From Russula earlei (lineage: Eukaryota > Basidiomycota > Agaricomycetes > Russulales > Russulaceae), in assembly GCA_025769875.1 (NCBI GenBank), contig JAGFNK010000130.1, positions 52,640 through 116,639 on the forward strand: a DNA stretch of 64,000 nt. Direction: 5' to 3'. A program made the position numbers and the translations under genes. The first letter of the stretch is position 1; the number at the start of each line of letters is the position of its first letter. Below the pieces are notes generated by a model. It was not told the DNA's origin and did no database searches. It saw only the letters and a list, made by a program, of their open reading frames with translations. Shown here in pieces: positions 24,010 through 34,601 of the stretch.

Positions 24010-25289
24010 TACGTAGATTCAAATAGCGTGAGAATGTGCGAGTAAGCACTCCAAGTGCTAGCATGCACAAGCGAAAAGAAAATCCGGAACCACGATTGCG
24101 AATATGAGACTACAGATAGGAAAACAAGAGAGAGACAAGCGATCCGACTTATTCCTACATAGGTCCCCTGGTGCTTTTCTTATAGCTCGTCCCTTCTCAC
24201 CGGCAGGACACTCTTCGGCGCTTTCTGAGGATGTGAACATCCTACTTCCCTTCATGACGAATGGATCATGCCCCCTGGACCCCCTCGGTGCATGCACGCA
24301 TTTACCCGCTCTCCCGCCCGGCATGACATCACCTCTCTGCTGCCCAACGTATGCGCGCACACAGCCGCGCTTCTACACGACTCCAGGCAAAACCCACGCC
24401 GCCGCGTTCCCCACCCTGCCCCGTAACAGCAGGTACGGTTGCTGAAATGTCATGCCTTCACATCACCCGCTCCCATTGTCCCTGCGGTTCCCGCACATCC
24501 AGCATTGCCCATCATTACCTCGACGCTGCCCCGCAGAAAGATCACCAGCCGCCACCACGATGTCGCCACAGGAGAAGTCGCCGATGCAAGCACCACGCCG
24601 CACCACTCCTCCCCTTCCACCGCATCCCCATCCATACGTACAACCTCACCCACGAGCACTGCCATCACCTGCAGTGGCGAAGACCTCGTCGCCGCGCCCA
24701 CAAGATGACAGCACGAGCAACACGCAAGTCACCCCCTCAGACGCTCACGCTTTTCCATAACGCCATCGCCTACGCCCTTGCCTCTCGCCACCCCATTGCC
24801 TCAAATGACCACTGCCTCAGCCTCTGCCATGACAGCAGCACCAGGATCAATGACAACAACAGCAGCAGCAGCACCAATATCAGCAACACGGCCGACGCCT
24901 GGCAACACCACGTCGCGACTGACACATTTGACACACGACGCAAGCACACTCCTCCCTCCTGCTTCCCCGCACTGTGCCCTGCATTCCAACGCATGGCAAC
25001 ACCTCAGAACGTGCACACCCCCCTTTGCGACGATGTGACCACGTGCGCGTGAGGCCGAAGACTCACTGAAGAAGCTAAAGCACATGTACCCGTGCCGATG
25101 CCTATTGCTGCCTCAATGCACGCCTCGCGTCATCATTTCAATTCTGTCTCTTTCACTCTTCCCTCAGTCCTTGTCCAGCCCCATGAACTTAAGTGTGCCC
25201 TTCTCGCGCAGGTACAGTTGTAATAGTCATATCATATCATGGATGGATGGATTCAGCTGTAGGGATAATGTAATATTATCATGCTTGGG

Positions 25290-25892
25290 GTTGGCACCCC
25301 AAAATGTGAACATCCAACAAGTGAAACATCTAGCTACAGTGCATGAGGTTCCACTGTCCAAGTTTCAAGACAATCCATTGAGAAATGGTTGAGACATGGC
25401 AGTACGAAATTTCGCACGCAGCTCGGCACCCAAAACTCGAAACTTCAAAAACTGAATATTAGGCTCCCATATTTTCGCTGCACCTAGATACAGTATATAA
25501 GGTCCCACTGTCCACGTTTCAAGGCAATCTATTGAGAAACGGTTGAGATATGGCAGATTGAAATTTCGAACTCAGATCACACCCAAAAACCGAAACTTCA
25601 AAAACTAAGAATCAGACCCCAACTCTTGGGCTGCACCTAGATACAGTACATGGGATCCCACTGTTGAAGTTTCAAGTCAATTGGTTCAGAAACAGTTGAG
25701 ATATGGCAGTTCAAAGTTTTGCACTCATGTCACCACCCGAAAATCGACATTTCAAGAACTAGATATTAGGCTCCCATATTTTAGCTGCACCTAGATACAA
25801 CATATAAGGTTCTACTGTCAAATTTTCAAGGCAATCTGTTGAGAAACTGTTGAGATATAGCAGTTTTATTTTCGCACTCGAAATGACATCCA
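25290..25892 (-). repeat. Tandem ~153-bp repeat, four units (right foldback arm)
   Basis: Mirror image of the array at 22080-22680, with the same four units in the same order from the outer end inward. Confidence 0.85.
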
Positions 25893-25938
25893 AAAATGGC
25901 AAGTGCAAGGTCACGTGAAAACAACAGTAAAGTTCAGG

Positions 25939-26115
25939 CATGCCCCTTCAAAGATCATTGCCAATTCTGGAAAGAGGGGAGGTTTTAATTATGACTGGGA
26001 GCATGGTGGATACCCTATGGAATGGCCAACAGCAGCCAATTTTGATGTGTGGTGCCAGCAAGAAGAACTTGCCCATGCAATTGAATTGATTACATCCAGC
26101 ACTGAGCATGGGCAG
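25939..26115 (+). pseudogene. Fragment of a transposon-like ORF cut by LTR insertion
   Basis: The plus frame encodes RGGFNYDWEHGGYPMEWPTA and ANFDVWCQQEELAHAIELIT. The YDWEDGGYxMxW..F.W..EEE pattern reminds me of the N-terminal domain of MULE/FAR1-like fungal transposon proteins, from memory only. It is cut off exactly where an LTR of family 1 begins (26116) and follows the foldback arm on the left, so only about 60 codons remain. Confidence 0.4.
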
Positions 26116-26269
26116 TGTCATGAACCAGTTCCTGGAGAGGGTCCTTGAAGGACCCTTCCCTACTAGAGGAAACCCAGCCTCTATGATGCCACCCTGTTCA
26201 CATGAGCAAAAGGGGTGAGTAGAGGTGTCCACAATATTGTGTGTGCATTGTCGCATGATTGATTCTAGG
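26116..26269 (+). repeat. 5' fragment of an LTR of family 1
   Basis: Starts TGTCATGAACCAG and matches the first ~150 bp of the solo LTRs at 31879 and 53915 (CCTTGAAGGACCCTTCC, CCCAGCCTCTATG, GGGGTGAGTAGAGGTGTCCA). It stops where the 3' LTR of gypsy A begins. So gypsy A either inserted into this LTR or was joined to it by rearrangement; the missing 5' end of gypsy A leaves this untested. Confidence 0.75.
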
Positions 26270-26862
26270 TGTTACAGCATCGCAGCCGTAAGAGTGTTAG
26301 CTCAAAGTTCAGTGGGGCCAAGTCCCTGTGACTTGGTTCAAGGGTTCAATGGGGGCCAGCTCAAGGAGACCGGTTCAGAGGTTTAGCATCTCAAGGCTTA
26401 GTCAGACAATGACTCAGCCCACAGACAGAGTCGATCTTCTGGTTTCACAGAAGAGGAGGGCGATGAGAGAGAGGCAGAGGAGGAAGAGGAACACAAGGGT
26501 CCCTTGAGGTGTGCTTAGGTCAAGCAGAGTATAGGCCAGCACAAGCAAGTTGTGATTGAGAGAGAGTACAGGGCAAGGGATGCAACAGGAAATGGGACAA
26601 AGCTAAGCTTGGGGCATTTCCCCAGCTTCTACAGGCACTTAAATACTGTATGTAGCAAGGCTGTACAGTACTATATGTGGAACAATAGATAAAGGTGAGC
26701 CAATAGCAGAAGAGACTCAACAATAGATGAAACACAAAGAGGTGAAACAATAAGGGACCATCAGCATCAAGGGATGAAACAATAACCAAGGTGAAACAAT
26801 AAAGAACAATAAGGAACATATTTGTTATGGACAAACCAAAAGAGGGGTAGATCACAACATCA
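26270..26862 (-). repeat. 3' LTR of gypsy A
   Basis: 593 bp with TG..CA ends: minus strand begins TGATGTTGTGATCTACCCC and ends CTGTAACA. The polypurine tract abuts its start. In the U3 part TATTGTT occurs repeatedly, several times as TTATTGTTTCACC or close variants (about 26680-26830). A TATTTAAG box lies near 26640. No matching 5' LTR remains. Confidence 0.75.
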
Positions 26863-26874
26863 TGCCCCCCTCAT
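26863..26874 (-). other. Polypurine tract of gypsy A
   Basis: Minus strand ATGAGGGGGGCA immediately before the TG of the 3' LTR. This is the expected plus-strand primer for reverse transcription. Confidence 0.7.
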
Positions 26875-26889
26875 GCTTAGTTCTCCGAA

Positions 26890-28146
26890 CTAATTGGTCT
26901 CAGGGCCTGACTCACAGAGTTCATCACCCTCAACTTCTGGCCATGTGCTCTGTGGTCCCATTGCCCTTGGGCAGAAGCCCCTATAGCTCCGATGGGTCCT
27001 CCTGAGTATGCAGTCCACCTGTCCACTACAATTAGTATGGGGTTTATTGCAGTCCTTGTTCCAGTGGCCCCTAGTGTTGCAATGTTTGCAGACATGTTGT
27101 CATTTCTGGAGTTGGTGATGCTGTGCTTTGGTCATGCACACGGGGGTAAGGGGAGTGTTGGGGGTACCAGTGTCATCTGAGAACATTTGTGGGAAGTGAG
27201 AGGGTGATCCCATAGGGGCGTCGTTTTGGGACTGATCAACGACATGAGGAAGGTACTCAAGTGGGGGGGTCAAGGAAAGAGGAGGATGAGTAGGTAGTGG
27301 AGGGGAAGGGGGAGAGGAGGGTTCTCTTGACTTCTCGATTCTGTCGTAGCTCCCTACCAGTGAGTAATATGGTCCAGAGCTATGAGTGAGGCCTCTGTCG
27401 GTCATGAGGTTGTTGAGTTGGTGACGGACTTGGATGGAGGTGTTGTTGGCACGAAGATGGCTGCGGATGATGGCGGTTTCTTTGGTGTGGGATTGAATTT
27501 CGTGAAGTCGATCAGCAAGCTGTCCTTGAAGAACGCTCAAGGCTCCTTGGATAGAGGCACACTTGCCCTCCAAGACCTTCAACTGAAATGAACTGATACG
27601 GAGGTGGTAGACGTCAGCAAGGGCACCAGGGTCATGGAGGTTCTTGAGAGCCTGGGCAACATCAAAATGAAAGGGGTGGTCCTCAATTAAGAGGTGGAGG
27701 TCAGAGGCAGTGGTGGCAGGGTGGGGGGCAGAGATGACAGGCTGAGCTATGAGCTTTTCTCCATAGGTGGGTTCTCCTCAACCCATAGTTCCTAGAAGCA
27801 TGGGTTCGTCATTGTATAAAGCGATATGTAGGTACGGTAATAGACATTTCCATCCATTAAAATTAATGTAAAAGGGGGGAACGTGTGTGTATGGTTCGTA
27901 AACAAACCAGGGGGGGCCAGGGTGAGTAGGGTCCGCCTCAGTTGGAGTAGGTGAAGGGGTCCCTTTGCGAATGGCAAGCGGGTTGAGGGTGGCAGCGAGG
28001 TCCTGAAGTTCAGCTTTGTCTGGGACGATGAGGGTGCGTTGGTCGATGATGTGTTGGATGACCTCAGGTGAGAGGGGCTCTTGTTTGATGGTGGGGGAAG
28101 GGGTGAGAATAGGCAGGGGGGACGAGTTAGAAGTGGGAGATGACAT
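26890..28146 (-). pseudogene. Gypsy A ORF3: post-pol protein with Ser/Pro-rich start and CCHC zinc knuckle
   Basis: Lies between the end of pol and the polypurine tract. The ATG at 28146 starts MSSPTSNSSPLPILTPSPT, followed by LSPEVIQHIIDQRTLIVPDK, then a compact region (PPFYINFNGWKCLLPYLHIA). After a frame break comes a helical, Gln/Leu-rich stretch (LADRLHEIQSHTKETAIIRS) that could form a coiled coil, then a Pro-rich linker. Near the end CKHCNTRGHWNKDC is a standard CX2CX4HX4C knuckle. The last stop is at 26890-26892, only ~15 bp from the polypurine tract. Several frame breaks are present. Gypsy B has the same arrangement. No membrane segment or envelope-like feature is seen. Function unknown; RNA binding is inferred from the knuckle. 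Confidence 0.65.
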
Positions 28147-31003
28147 GGGAGTATTGTAAGTGGAAGTAGCGTGTTTGTGGTGCCAGGCTGACCACTCGGA
28201 AGGGGTGGGGGTATTTATGGGTACTGATTGTATAATGTGATTCCATATTAAGTCTGTAAGTACTGCCCTTCATATGGACAGATGAAACTCTGAAAAACGG
28301 GGGTCCATCATAAGAAGTTGAAAGCCACGGAAGTCACCAGGGGAGAGAATTCCGGAAAAGAGTTGTTCCCTGGCAGCTATGTTAAAAATGGTGTGTCCAC
28401 GGTCGGGGATAGTGGGGTCATTAACTGAATAGGAGGGGGGATTACATGAATTAACTCGGGGGAGTAAAGTACGTTGCTGTATTGTAAGTCCCTGGAACTG
28501 ATGTTCCAGATTGTCTAGACTTTTGTCCGGGTGATGGGATTCTGTGGGGTCAGAGTCAGTGGTAGACATAATGAGGAGTTTGGTGGGTTGTTGTAGGTGA
28601 AAGGTAGCAATGGCATCTTGAGTGTTTTTAAGGTTCGAGAGGGGTTCCCAGGTGTCTTCTGCCATGGAGTACCCTTTCCACCGGACTCTGTAATGGAGTC
28701 AGTTCCTATGGAGACATTGGGCAGTGACCTTCTCAACCTCATATTCTCCCGAGAGGAGATCAGGGGGGGGTTCAGGGAAGTTAGGACCATGTTCGGCTGT
28801 TTCAGTGATGGGTGATAGAAGGGAGGCATGGAAGACATTATGGATGCTCCATTGAGGGGGAAGGCAGAGTTGGTAGACAACATGGGAAATTCTTTTAGTG
28901 ATGACAAAAGGTCCAAACCGTTTAGGACGGAACTTCTGAAACTGATGGGGGGTTTTTAGGTTAGTCCCTTCCAGCCAGACCTTCTGTCCTTCTTTCGAAC
29001 CCTTTGAATTTGGTTTCCTTGACCCAGTGGCTTTGTGCCTTTTTCATTGCTTCTTGGGCTGATTCTCGCATATCTTTTAGAGCCTGGAGGCGTTCTTGAA
29101 TCCCTAGGAACTTGGATTTTAGCTGGGTACCGAGTCCCTGTGGGTTAAAGCTGATGAGCAACTTGTAAGGGGTTCGTTTGATGGTTGTGGACTTGTGAGC
29201 GTTGAAATGATACTGGGCTATAGGAAGCCAGCATGCCCATTCTTCCTGTTTCTCTCCAGTGTAGATGCTGGAGGTACATTTCCAGAGTTTGGTTAGTTCT
29301 TTCTGATTGTCCGTTGGTTTGAGGGTGGTAAGCAGTACTCAGATTTTGGTTGATTCCCAGAATTCGAGAGACTTCTTTGAACAGATCAGAGGTGAAGCAG
29401 GAGTCACTGATTGGAAATAATTTTCGAAGGGACTCCAGTCCAAGGGAAGGCATATTGTAAAAATAATTTGGCCATCTCTAGTGTTCCCATATCTTTACTG
29501 GCATTGTATGAATATTGCTGCCTTGGTAGAGTCATGGTCGGTGATGGTCATGATGGTGTTGTTCCTTTCTGATAACAGGAGATTGATGATCCAGTCAATT
29601 GCTATGGTTTGAAATAGTTTTTGGAATTCAGGGGGAATTGGATGAATTGGGGGATGAGTGTGGTGTGTGGAGGATTTGTTAGCCTGACAGGTGGCACAAC
29701 CTTGAATGTAATCTCGGATGAAATAACCCATTTTGGGCCACCAGAAGGATTCTTGAATTGAGTACAAGGTTCGGGCATTTCCTGTGTGTCCGCCAAGAAT
29801 ACTGTCATGGTAGGTGTGTAAAATTTTTCATAAGAGGGGTTCTTGATATGGTACCACCAATTTCCCATCCTTGAATAGTGCACCTTCTTCTTCTTGAAGG
29901 CCATGTTTGACCTTCCACATGAGGAGGTCTGACTTTCGGTTCCTTTGTTCGGTTAGGACTTGGGTATAGAGGTTCTCTGTGTGAAGCGCATGAATGAAAA
30001 GTTTATCAGGGAGTGCCGTGACATTTTGGTTATCTCCTGATCCATCATTATGGTCAGGTCATCATGAGAGAGCATCTGCGCAATTGGATGTTCTGGGTTT
30101 GTGGTGGATTTCGAAATGGTAGTCTGCTAGTGTGGAAATATAACCCGCAATTCTTCGATTGATTTTGTGGGGGAGTCGATAGTGGGCAAGGTTGGCATGA
30201 TTGGTGAAAATCTTGATGGGGTGTCTTGTTCCAACCAATAGGTATCGCCAATGTTGGAGTGCGAGGATCAAGGCTAGGAACTCTCTATCCCAAACCTGGG
30301 TAGTTTTTTTCTGCTTCGTTGAACGCGTGTGACATATTGCCAATCATTTTCCATTTTCCTCTTGGGTCCTTTTGAAACAGAATTGCCCCGGTGGCGAACT
30401 AGGAGGCATCGGTTTCTAATTCATATGGGAGATTGGGGTTGGCAGTGTAAAGTTCAGGGTCATCGCAGACTGCCGATATCAGAGTTTCTAGGGCTGCGGT
30501 CACTTCTGGGATCCAGAGGAAGGGGGTTCCTTTCTTGATTGTGGAAAAAATAGGGCGAGCTATTTTAGCAAAATCTTGGATAAATGGTCATTGGTAATTG
30601 AGGGCGCCCATGATTTGTTGTACTTGTTTCAGGTTATTGGGGGGTCTTGGCCAGTTTTTGAGACCGTCCATTTTGACTGGGTTGATCTTGAGGGTTCCTT
30701 GGTTGATTCGGAAGCCCAGGAAGTCGATCTCCCTTTGTTCAAAGGTGCACTTGGATGCTTTTAGAAAATAAGAGTCCCTTTCTAAAAGATCAAGGAACTT
30801 GTGTGTAATTTGTCGGTGTAGTTGTTCTTCTCCAACTCCTGTGGCTATTGCTACATCATCTAGGTAATTGCAGGTGTTTTCTGGGTATTTGAGGAGCCAG
30901 GGTCTGAGAGTGTGATTCATTGCTTGTTGAAAGGCTGCCGTGCATTGGTAAAGCCGAAACCCATTACTGTGGGGATAAATGTGCCAAATTGAGTCTTGAA
31001 GGC

Positions 31004-31829
31004 TGTTACGAACCAAGGCCAAGTCCTGGCCAAAGATTGTCCTATTTTACTCAAGAAAAACCTCCCTCACTTTGCATTACCGACTCCTTTCCTTTCTTTT
31101 CTCTGGGCTATCCCCCCTGCGGTACAAGATATTGCTATTGCAAAGGCACTGTACACGACCAGGCACCAGTTTCCTAAATCGGGTAATCATCGCGTGGCAG
31201 CCACATGGCCACTCAGCCACCATGGACCCGAAACAGCGGCACAAACTCTTAGAAACTGTTGCATAAATCATCTGACGTCATCAAGGCTCCAATGACATCA
31301 TGGCTGACTGAGCGACTCCACATGACCTCATAGGCTCACTAAGTGCTCCACAGTGACATCAAATGATGTCATCGCTCCACAATGATCAGTAATGCGCTCA
31401 GTAAGCCTGAAAGTTGACACAAGCAAGTTTATGCCTCTGTAGTCCTATTGGATGGTACCAAAGAGTCTAGAATAGTCCCAGTGCTTTGTAATCGACCCTG
31501 TATACTGTATATAAGCCCCAATGAAGCATGGCAGTCGTCAGACTGTCCATTTGTGATACTCTCCACTTCCTGGGTACTCCCCTGCACTGCTCAGTCTAAA
31601 GCCTTCCCTCGTCTCAAGGTACTCTTCAACGACTGCCTTGTTTAAAGTCCCTCGCTGCACTGGCCTCTACTCTTCGCCTCTGCCTCCTGCAACACGTACC
31701 AGTCCCCATCTGGTATCTTCTAGTCGTTTGGCTCGTCCTCCTGTTCAACGCTGTTTACGCCGTACCATCTGTTCCGACCCTGCCCACCTGCTCCTGAGTC
31801 CTTAGTGATCAGCAGTACGTGTCTTGACA
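31004..31829 (+). repeat. Solo LTR, family 2, inserted in gypsy A RT
   Basis: 826 bp, TGTTACGAACC..GTCTTGACA, flanked by the 5-bp target duplication AAGGC (30999-31003 and 31830-31834). A promoter-like GTATATAAGCC lies near 31510, followed by GTCAGACTGTCC. The U3 part holds a CRE octamer TGACGTCA (31273-31280) and four close variants within 100 bp. No internal sequence is attached, so it is a solo LTR left by LTR-LTR recombination. Confidence 0.88.
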
Positions 31830-31878
31830 AAGGCCCCCTTGTGTCGGTCCTCTGGGTGGATCAAGATGTTATTGTAGC

Positions 31879-32819
31879 TGTCATGAACCATTCTCCAGAG
31901 AGGGCCCTTGAAGGACCCTTCCTTATAGGAGGAAACCCAGCCTCTATGGTGTCACCCTGTTCACATGAGCAAAAGGGGTGAGTAGAGGTGTCCACAATAT
32001 CGCGCGTGCATTGTTGCGCGAGTGATTCTCAGCACAATCAACATACAGCAAGTCCCACTTAATGGCAACCCTTCTAGCAATAAAGGACAATATTAGGGCC
32101 CTTCTAGGGACCCTTTAGAACGACTCTAGGTGCTCTACAAGGGGTACTAACCTGGTATCAAAGACTCTACAACGCGTTATTAGACCAACTCTAATAACTA
32201 TAGAATGAACTATAAGGCAATACTAAGGACCTTAATAGAAGTATTAGGGTCGACTCTAAGGACCCTAATAGAGCTATATAAGGGCCTTATAAGATAACAC
32301 TATTCCCTAACCAAACTCCAAGTCCTCAAATGACCGGCCCTAAACTAACTAACAGGAAATGAATCAGGTGCTTGCACGTGCACTAGAACAGCAAACACGT
32401 GGACAATGAAAGCTCTTACTCAGCAGCTTACTGAGCATGACTGAGCATGCTCAGTAAGCACATCCCAACTTCTTACTCAGCACTCTATTGTGCTTGATAA
32501 CAAGGTTATGACTTGTTCTCTATTTAGCAGTTCTCTTGTAGTATATAAGCGCTCAATAAAGTAGTGGACAGTCCTCAGACTGTCCATTTGTTTACGGCAC
32601 TCTCTATCCCTGGGATACTCCTTTAAGGACTGTCCCCTTTGTGACTATTCTGGCCTCCTCTCTGCGTGACTGTTCGTCTCTCACAGTGACAGTGCCTCTC
32701 TGGTATCTGTTACTACTCTGGATCCTACTTCTTGCCCACGCTGTCTTGGATGTCTATCGACTCGTCATTGAGCTTACTCCTCGCTCTTGAACTGGATAGT
32801 TCAACAGTGAGTCTTGACA
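31879..32819 (+). repeat. Solo LTR, family 1, inserted in gypsy A RT
   Basis: 941 bp, TGTCATGAACC..GAGTCTTGACA, flanked by the 5-bp target duplication GTAGC (31874-31878 and 32820-32824). It contains TATATAAG near 32541, a hairpin GGACAGTCCTCAGACTGTCC at the expected RNA start, and a palindrome-rich part around TTACTGAGCATGCTCAGTAA. The same family occurs at 26116, 48910-51463 and 53915-55768. Confidence 0.9.
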
Positions 32820-33709
32820 GTAGCCAGCTCTGACATCAAATTTGCTAAAGGTGGTTTTGCCCTTTAGGTGGTGTAATTGTTCTTCCATGTTTGGTAGGGC
32901 ATGGTAATCAGGGATAGTGGCGTTATTGAGTTTTTGGTAGTCTACTACCATTCTTAGGGCAGTGCTGTCCTTCTTCTGAACAAAGAAGACAGGGGATACA
33001 AAATCTGAAACACCATCTTTGATGAAACCCTTGGCTAGATCTTCTTGTATCTGTCTTGATAATTCTTGTTTCTCATTCTGGGGGAGTGGGTAAGTTTGAC
33101 AATCAAGGAACTTGGGGGCATCCAGTTTCAGGGTGATTCTGAAGTTGAGTTCTCCTCGGCTGGGTGGGAGTCGCTTGGCCACTTCTTCTGAGAATACCTT
33201 CTGATGTCGTAAATATTCAGGGGGAATGGTGGTTGTCCTTACTTGTGCAACCCGTATTTTTGGTGGTTTAGCTAAGGATATGGGGGTGAGAAGGACCCCT
33301 AGGTGGTTTCTTAGGCGACCAGTGCTCCAGTTGACCAGGGGGTTTAATGCCTTTAGAAAGGGGTATCTGAGGATCATTCTATCTTCTCCCAAATTTGTAA
33401 CATAGAAGGTGAGAAGTCATGTGGTCGGGCCATGGCATACAGCCATATGAGCATAGTGAGTTAGTGCTCCTCCTTGGTTACCGGTGCCATCTACATTGAT
33501 GATGGGTCTGGGGGTCCTGAGGGTTCGAAGTGGAATTTGTAATTTTTCCACAATTCCTTGGCTAATGAAGTTTTCTGTTGCTCTGCTGTCTAAGAGCGCT
33601 TGGCCAGTCTTTCCATTTGTTGCGATCATAAAGGGTACTTTCATTGAGTTTTCTTTATGTTGGACAATGGTATCTATTTGGGCCTTAGTACCAACTGTTG
33701 TACCTTGGC

Positions 33710-34477
33710 CTAGAGAAAATCCTCCTTGAGGATGAGGTCCCAAAGTTTGGCTCTATCCTCTGCTGGCAATGTTTTCATGTGGGCCACCATAGTGGAGGCT
33801 TCTTCCTCCTTAGGTGGTTCTGGGGTTGGTTTGGTAGTACGTGCTTTGGAAGTGGTGGGGGTGGTGTTTTTAGGGCACTCCCAGCTGAGGTGGCCTTTCT
33901 CTCGGCAATGGAAGCAACGTCCCTCTTTTGCCAACTGTTTCCTTTCTTCTTCGGTAAGTTTCTTGAAGTTGGATTTAGCGGCGTCCACTTGCATTCAGTC
34001 AGGGTGATGGGGTTTGTGTTCTGAAGGGGAGTGTGTAGTCTTCCCTTTAAGCTTCTCTCTGATGGTGATGAAATGTTGATGCTGTCTTCTGGCCTCCTCC
34101 TTCCATTCTTGAAGAGTGGTGGGCCAGACATCTCTGTTTAAGATCGTGTGGTAGAGTCCGATTTTTAGGCCATTTTTGAAACTTTCAATAGCAATAATGT
34201 CTGTTTCTGGCCATCCTGTTTTGTTCAGAAGCTGTTCAAAGGTGGAGATGTAATCGTCAAGGGATTCCTTCATTGTGTGTTTGGCAAGAGCTGCTTGGGC
34301 ATCTTCTTTCTCCGCAGTGTTGGTGAACTTAAATGTGAAGTCTGTGACAAAGTCATTCCACAATGCTTCGTTCATTCTGTTAACGGGGTTTTGGGCCCTG
34401 TTCACTTTGTCCCTGAGTGCAGTCACCTGTGAGTTGACCCATTCTTCGACCTTTTCTCCTTGAATATAGGCTTTGGC
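33710..34477 (-). pseudogene. Gypsy A gag, N-terminally truncated
   Basis: Capsid-type sequence NEALWNDFVTDFTFKFTN, KESLDDYISTFEQLLNKTGW and WKEEARRQHQHFITIREK, then the zinc knuckle CFHCREKGHLSWEC. An in-frame TGA (33995-33997) separates capsid and knuckle parts. The 5' end is lost at 34477. The gag stop (TAG, 33710-33712) overlaps the pol frame, which lies at -1; GGATTTT just before the stop is a plausible slip site. Confidence 0.8.
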
Positions 34478-34601
34478 TTTTCAAATGACAGGCCGGGCCA
34501 AAGCCGTCACGAAGCCGTCACTTTGGCCCGGCTCGGCCCGGCCTATTTCGGCCTGGCTTGGCCTGGCTCACGGCCTGAGGCCGGGCCGGGCACAACCCTA
34601 C
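34478..34601. repeat. GGCCCGG-rich hairpin sequence at the gypsy A breakpoint
   Basis: About 120 bp made almost only of GGCC/CCGG words. It includes the inverted repeat GCCGGGCCAAAG..CTTTGGCCCGGC around a tandem pair of AAGCCGTCAC-like units. It separates truncated gypsy A gag from copy 2 of the dispersed duplication. It may be a small mobile element or a recombination scar. Confidence 0.55.

Larger units (their letters stand above)
22041..25938. mobile_element. Foldback-type element with 1.7-kb inverted arms and a captured Nudix fragment
   Basis: Two long arms (22041-23780 and 24190-25938) are reverse complements with only scattered, mostly transition differences. They enclose a 409-bp loop. 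The outer ends share TTTACTGT followed by TTTTCACGTGACC; the inner ends stop sharply at GTGAGAAGGGA. Each arm holds four tandem ~153-bp units near its outer end, and further in a region related to the gag-like sequence at 52-56 kb. Long inverted repeats containing tandem repeats, with an unrelated loop, resemble Foldback/Galileo elements. No transposase was seen, so this copy would be non-autonomous. No convincing target duplication was found. The alternative is an inverted duplication by another route. Confidence 0.65.
28270..33743 (-). pseudogene. Gypsy A pol (protease, RT, RNase H, integrase, chromodomain), interrupted
   Basis: Domains in order on the minus strand. Protease near 33570: LLDSRATENFIS, where the catalytic motif should be DSG (Gly to Arg). 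RT from about 33090: VDYQKLNNATIPDYHALPN, FSKFDVRAGY, then two solo LTRs, then GTFIPTVMGFGFTNA and CNYLDDVAIAT (active site YLDD). A one-base deletion follows FTNA. RNase H near 30240 (WDREFLALILALQHWRYLL). Integrase: zinc-binding region with FWWPKMGYFIRDYIQGCATC, core DWI and AYHPQTNGQSERTNQ. Chromodomain near 28700: YRVRWKGYSMAEDTWEPLSN, with an in-frame TGA (28699-28701) just before it. A tail of ~100 residues runs to 28270. The frame changes many times, so it is inactive. Confidence 0.85.
26270..34477 (-). mobile_element. Gypsy A: 5'-truncated chromovirus (Ty3/gypsy with chromodomain)
   Basis: In transcription order (minus): gag without its N-terminus and 5' LTR, protease, reverse transcriptase, RNase H, integrase, chromodomain, a third ORF, polypurine tract, 3' LTR. 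It is cut at 34477 by a GGCCCGG-rich junction. Two solo LTRs (31004-31829 and 31879-32819) sit inside the reverse transcriptase. Many frame breaks and in-frame stops make it dead. It shares gag-pol layout, a candidate -1 frameshift site and the post-pol ORF with gypsy B, but belongs to a different family. Confidence 0.9.

Noticed and set aside
24351..25052. 233-codon open frame in the right foldback arm (and its mirror at 23041-23709)
   Set aside because: Mirror-image frame in both arms, His/Pro/Arg-rich; the frame related to the gag-like family is a different one (TSPAPIVPAVPA), so this is probably a shadow.
22041..25938. Inverted repeat as an assembly artefact
   Set aside because: The arms differ at scattered sites, so they are two real sequences, though read support cannot be seen here.
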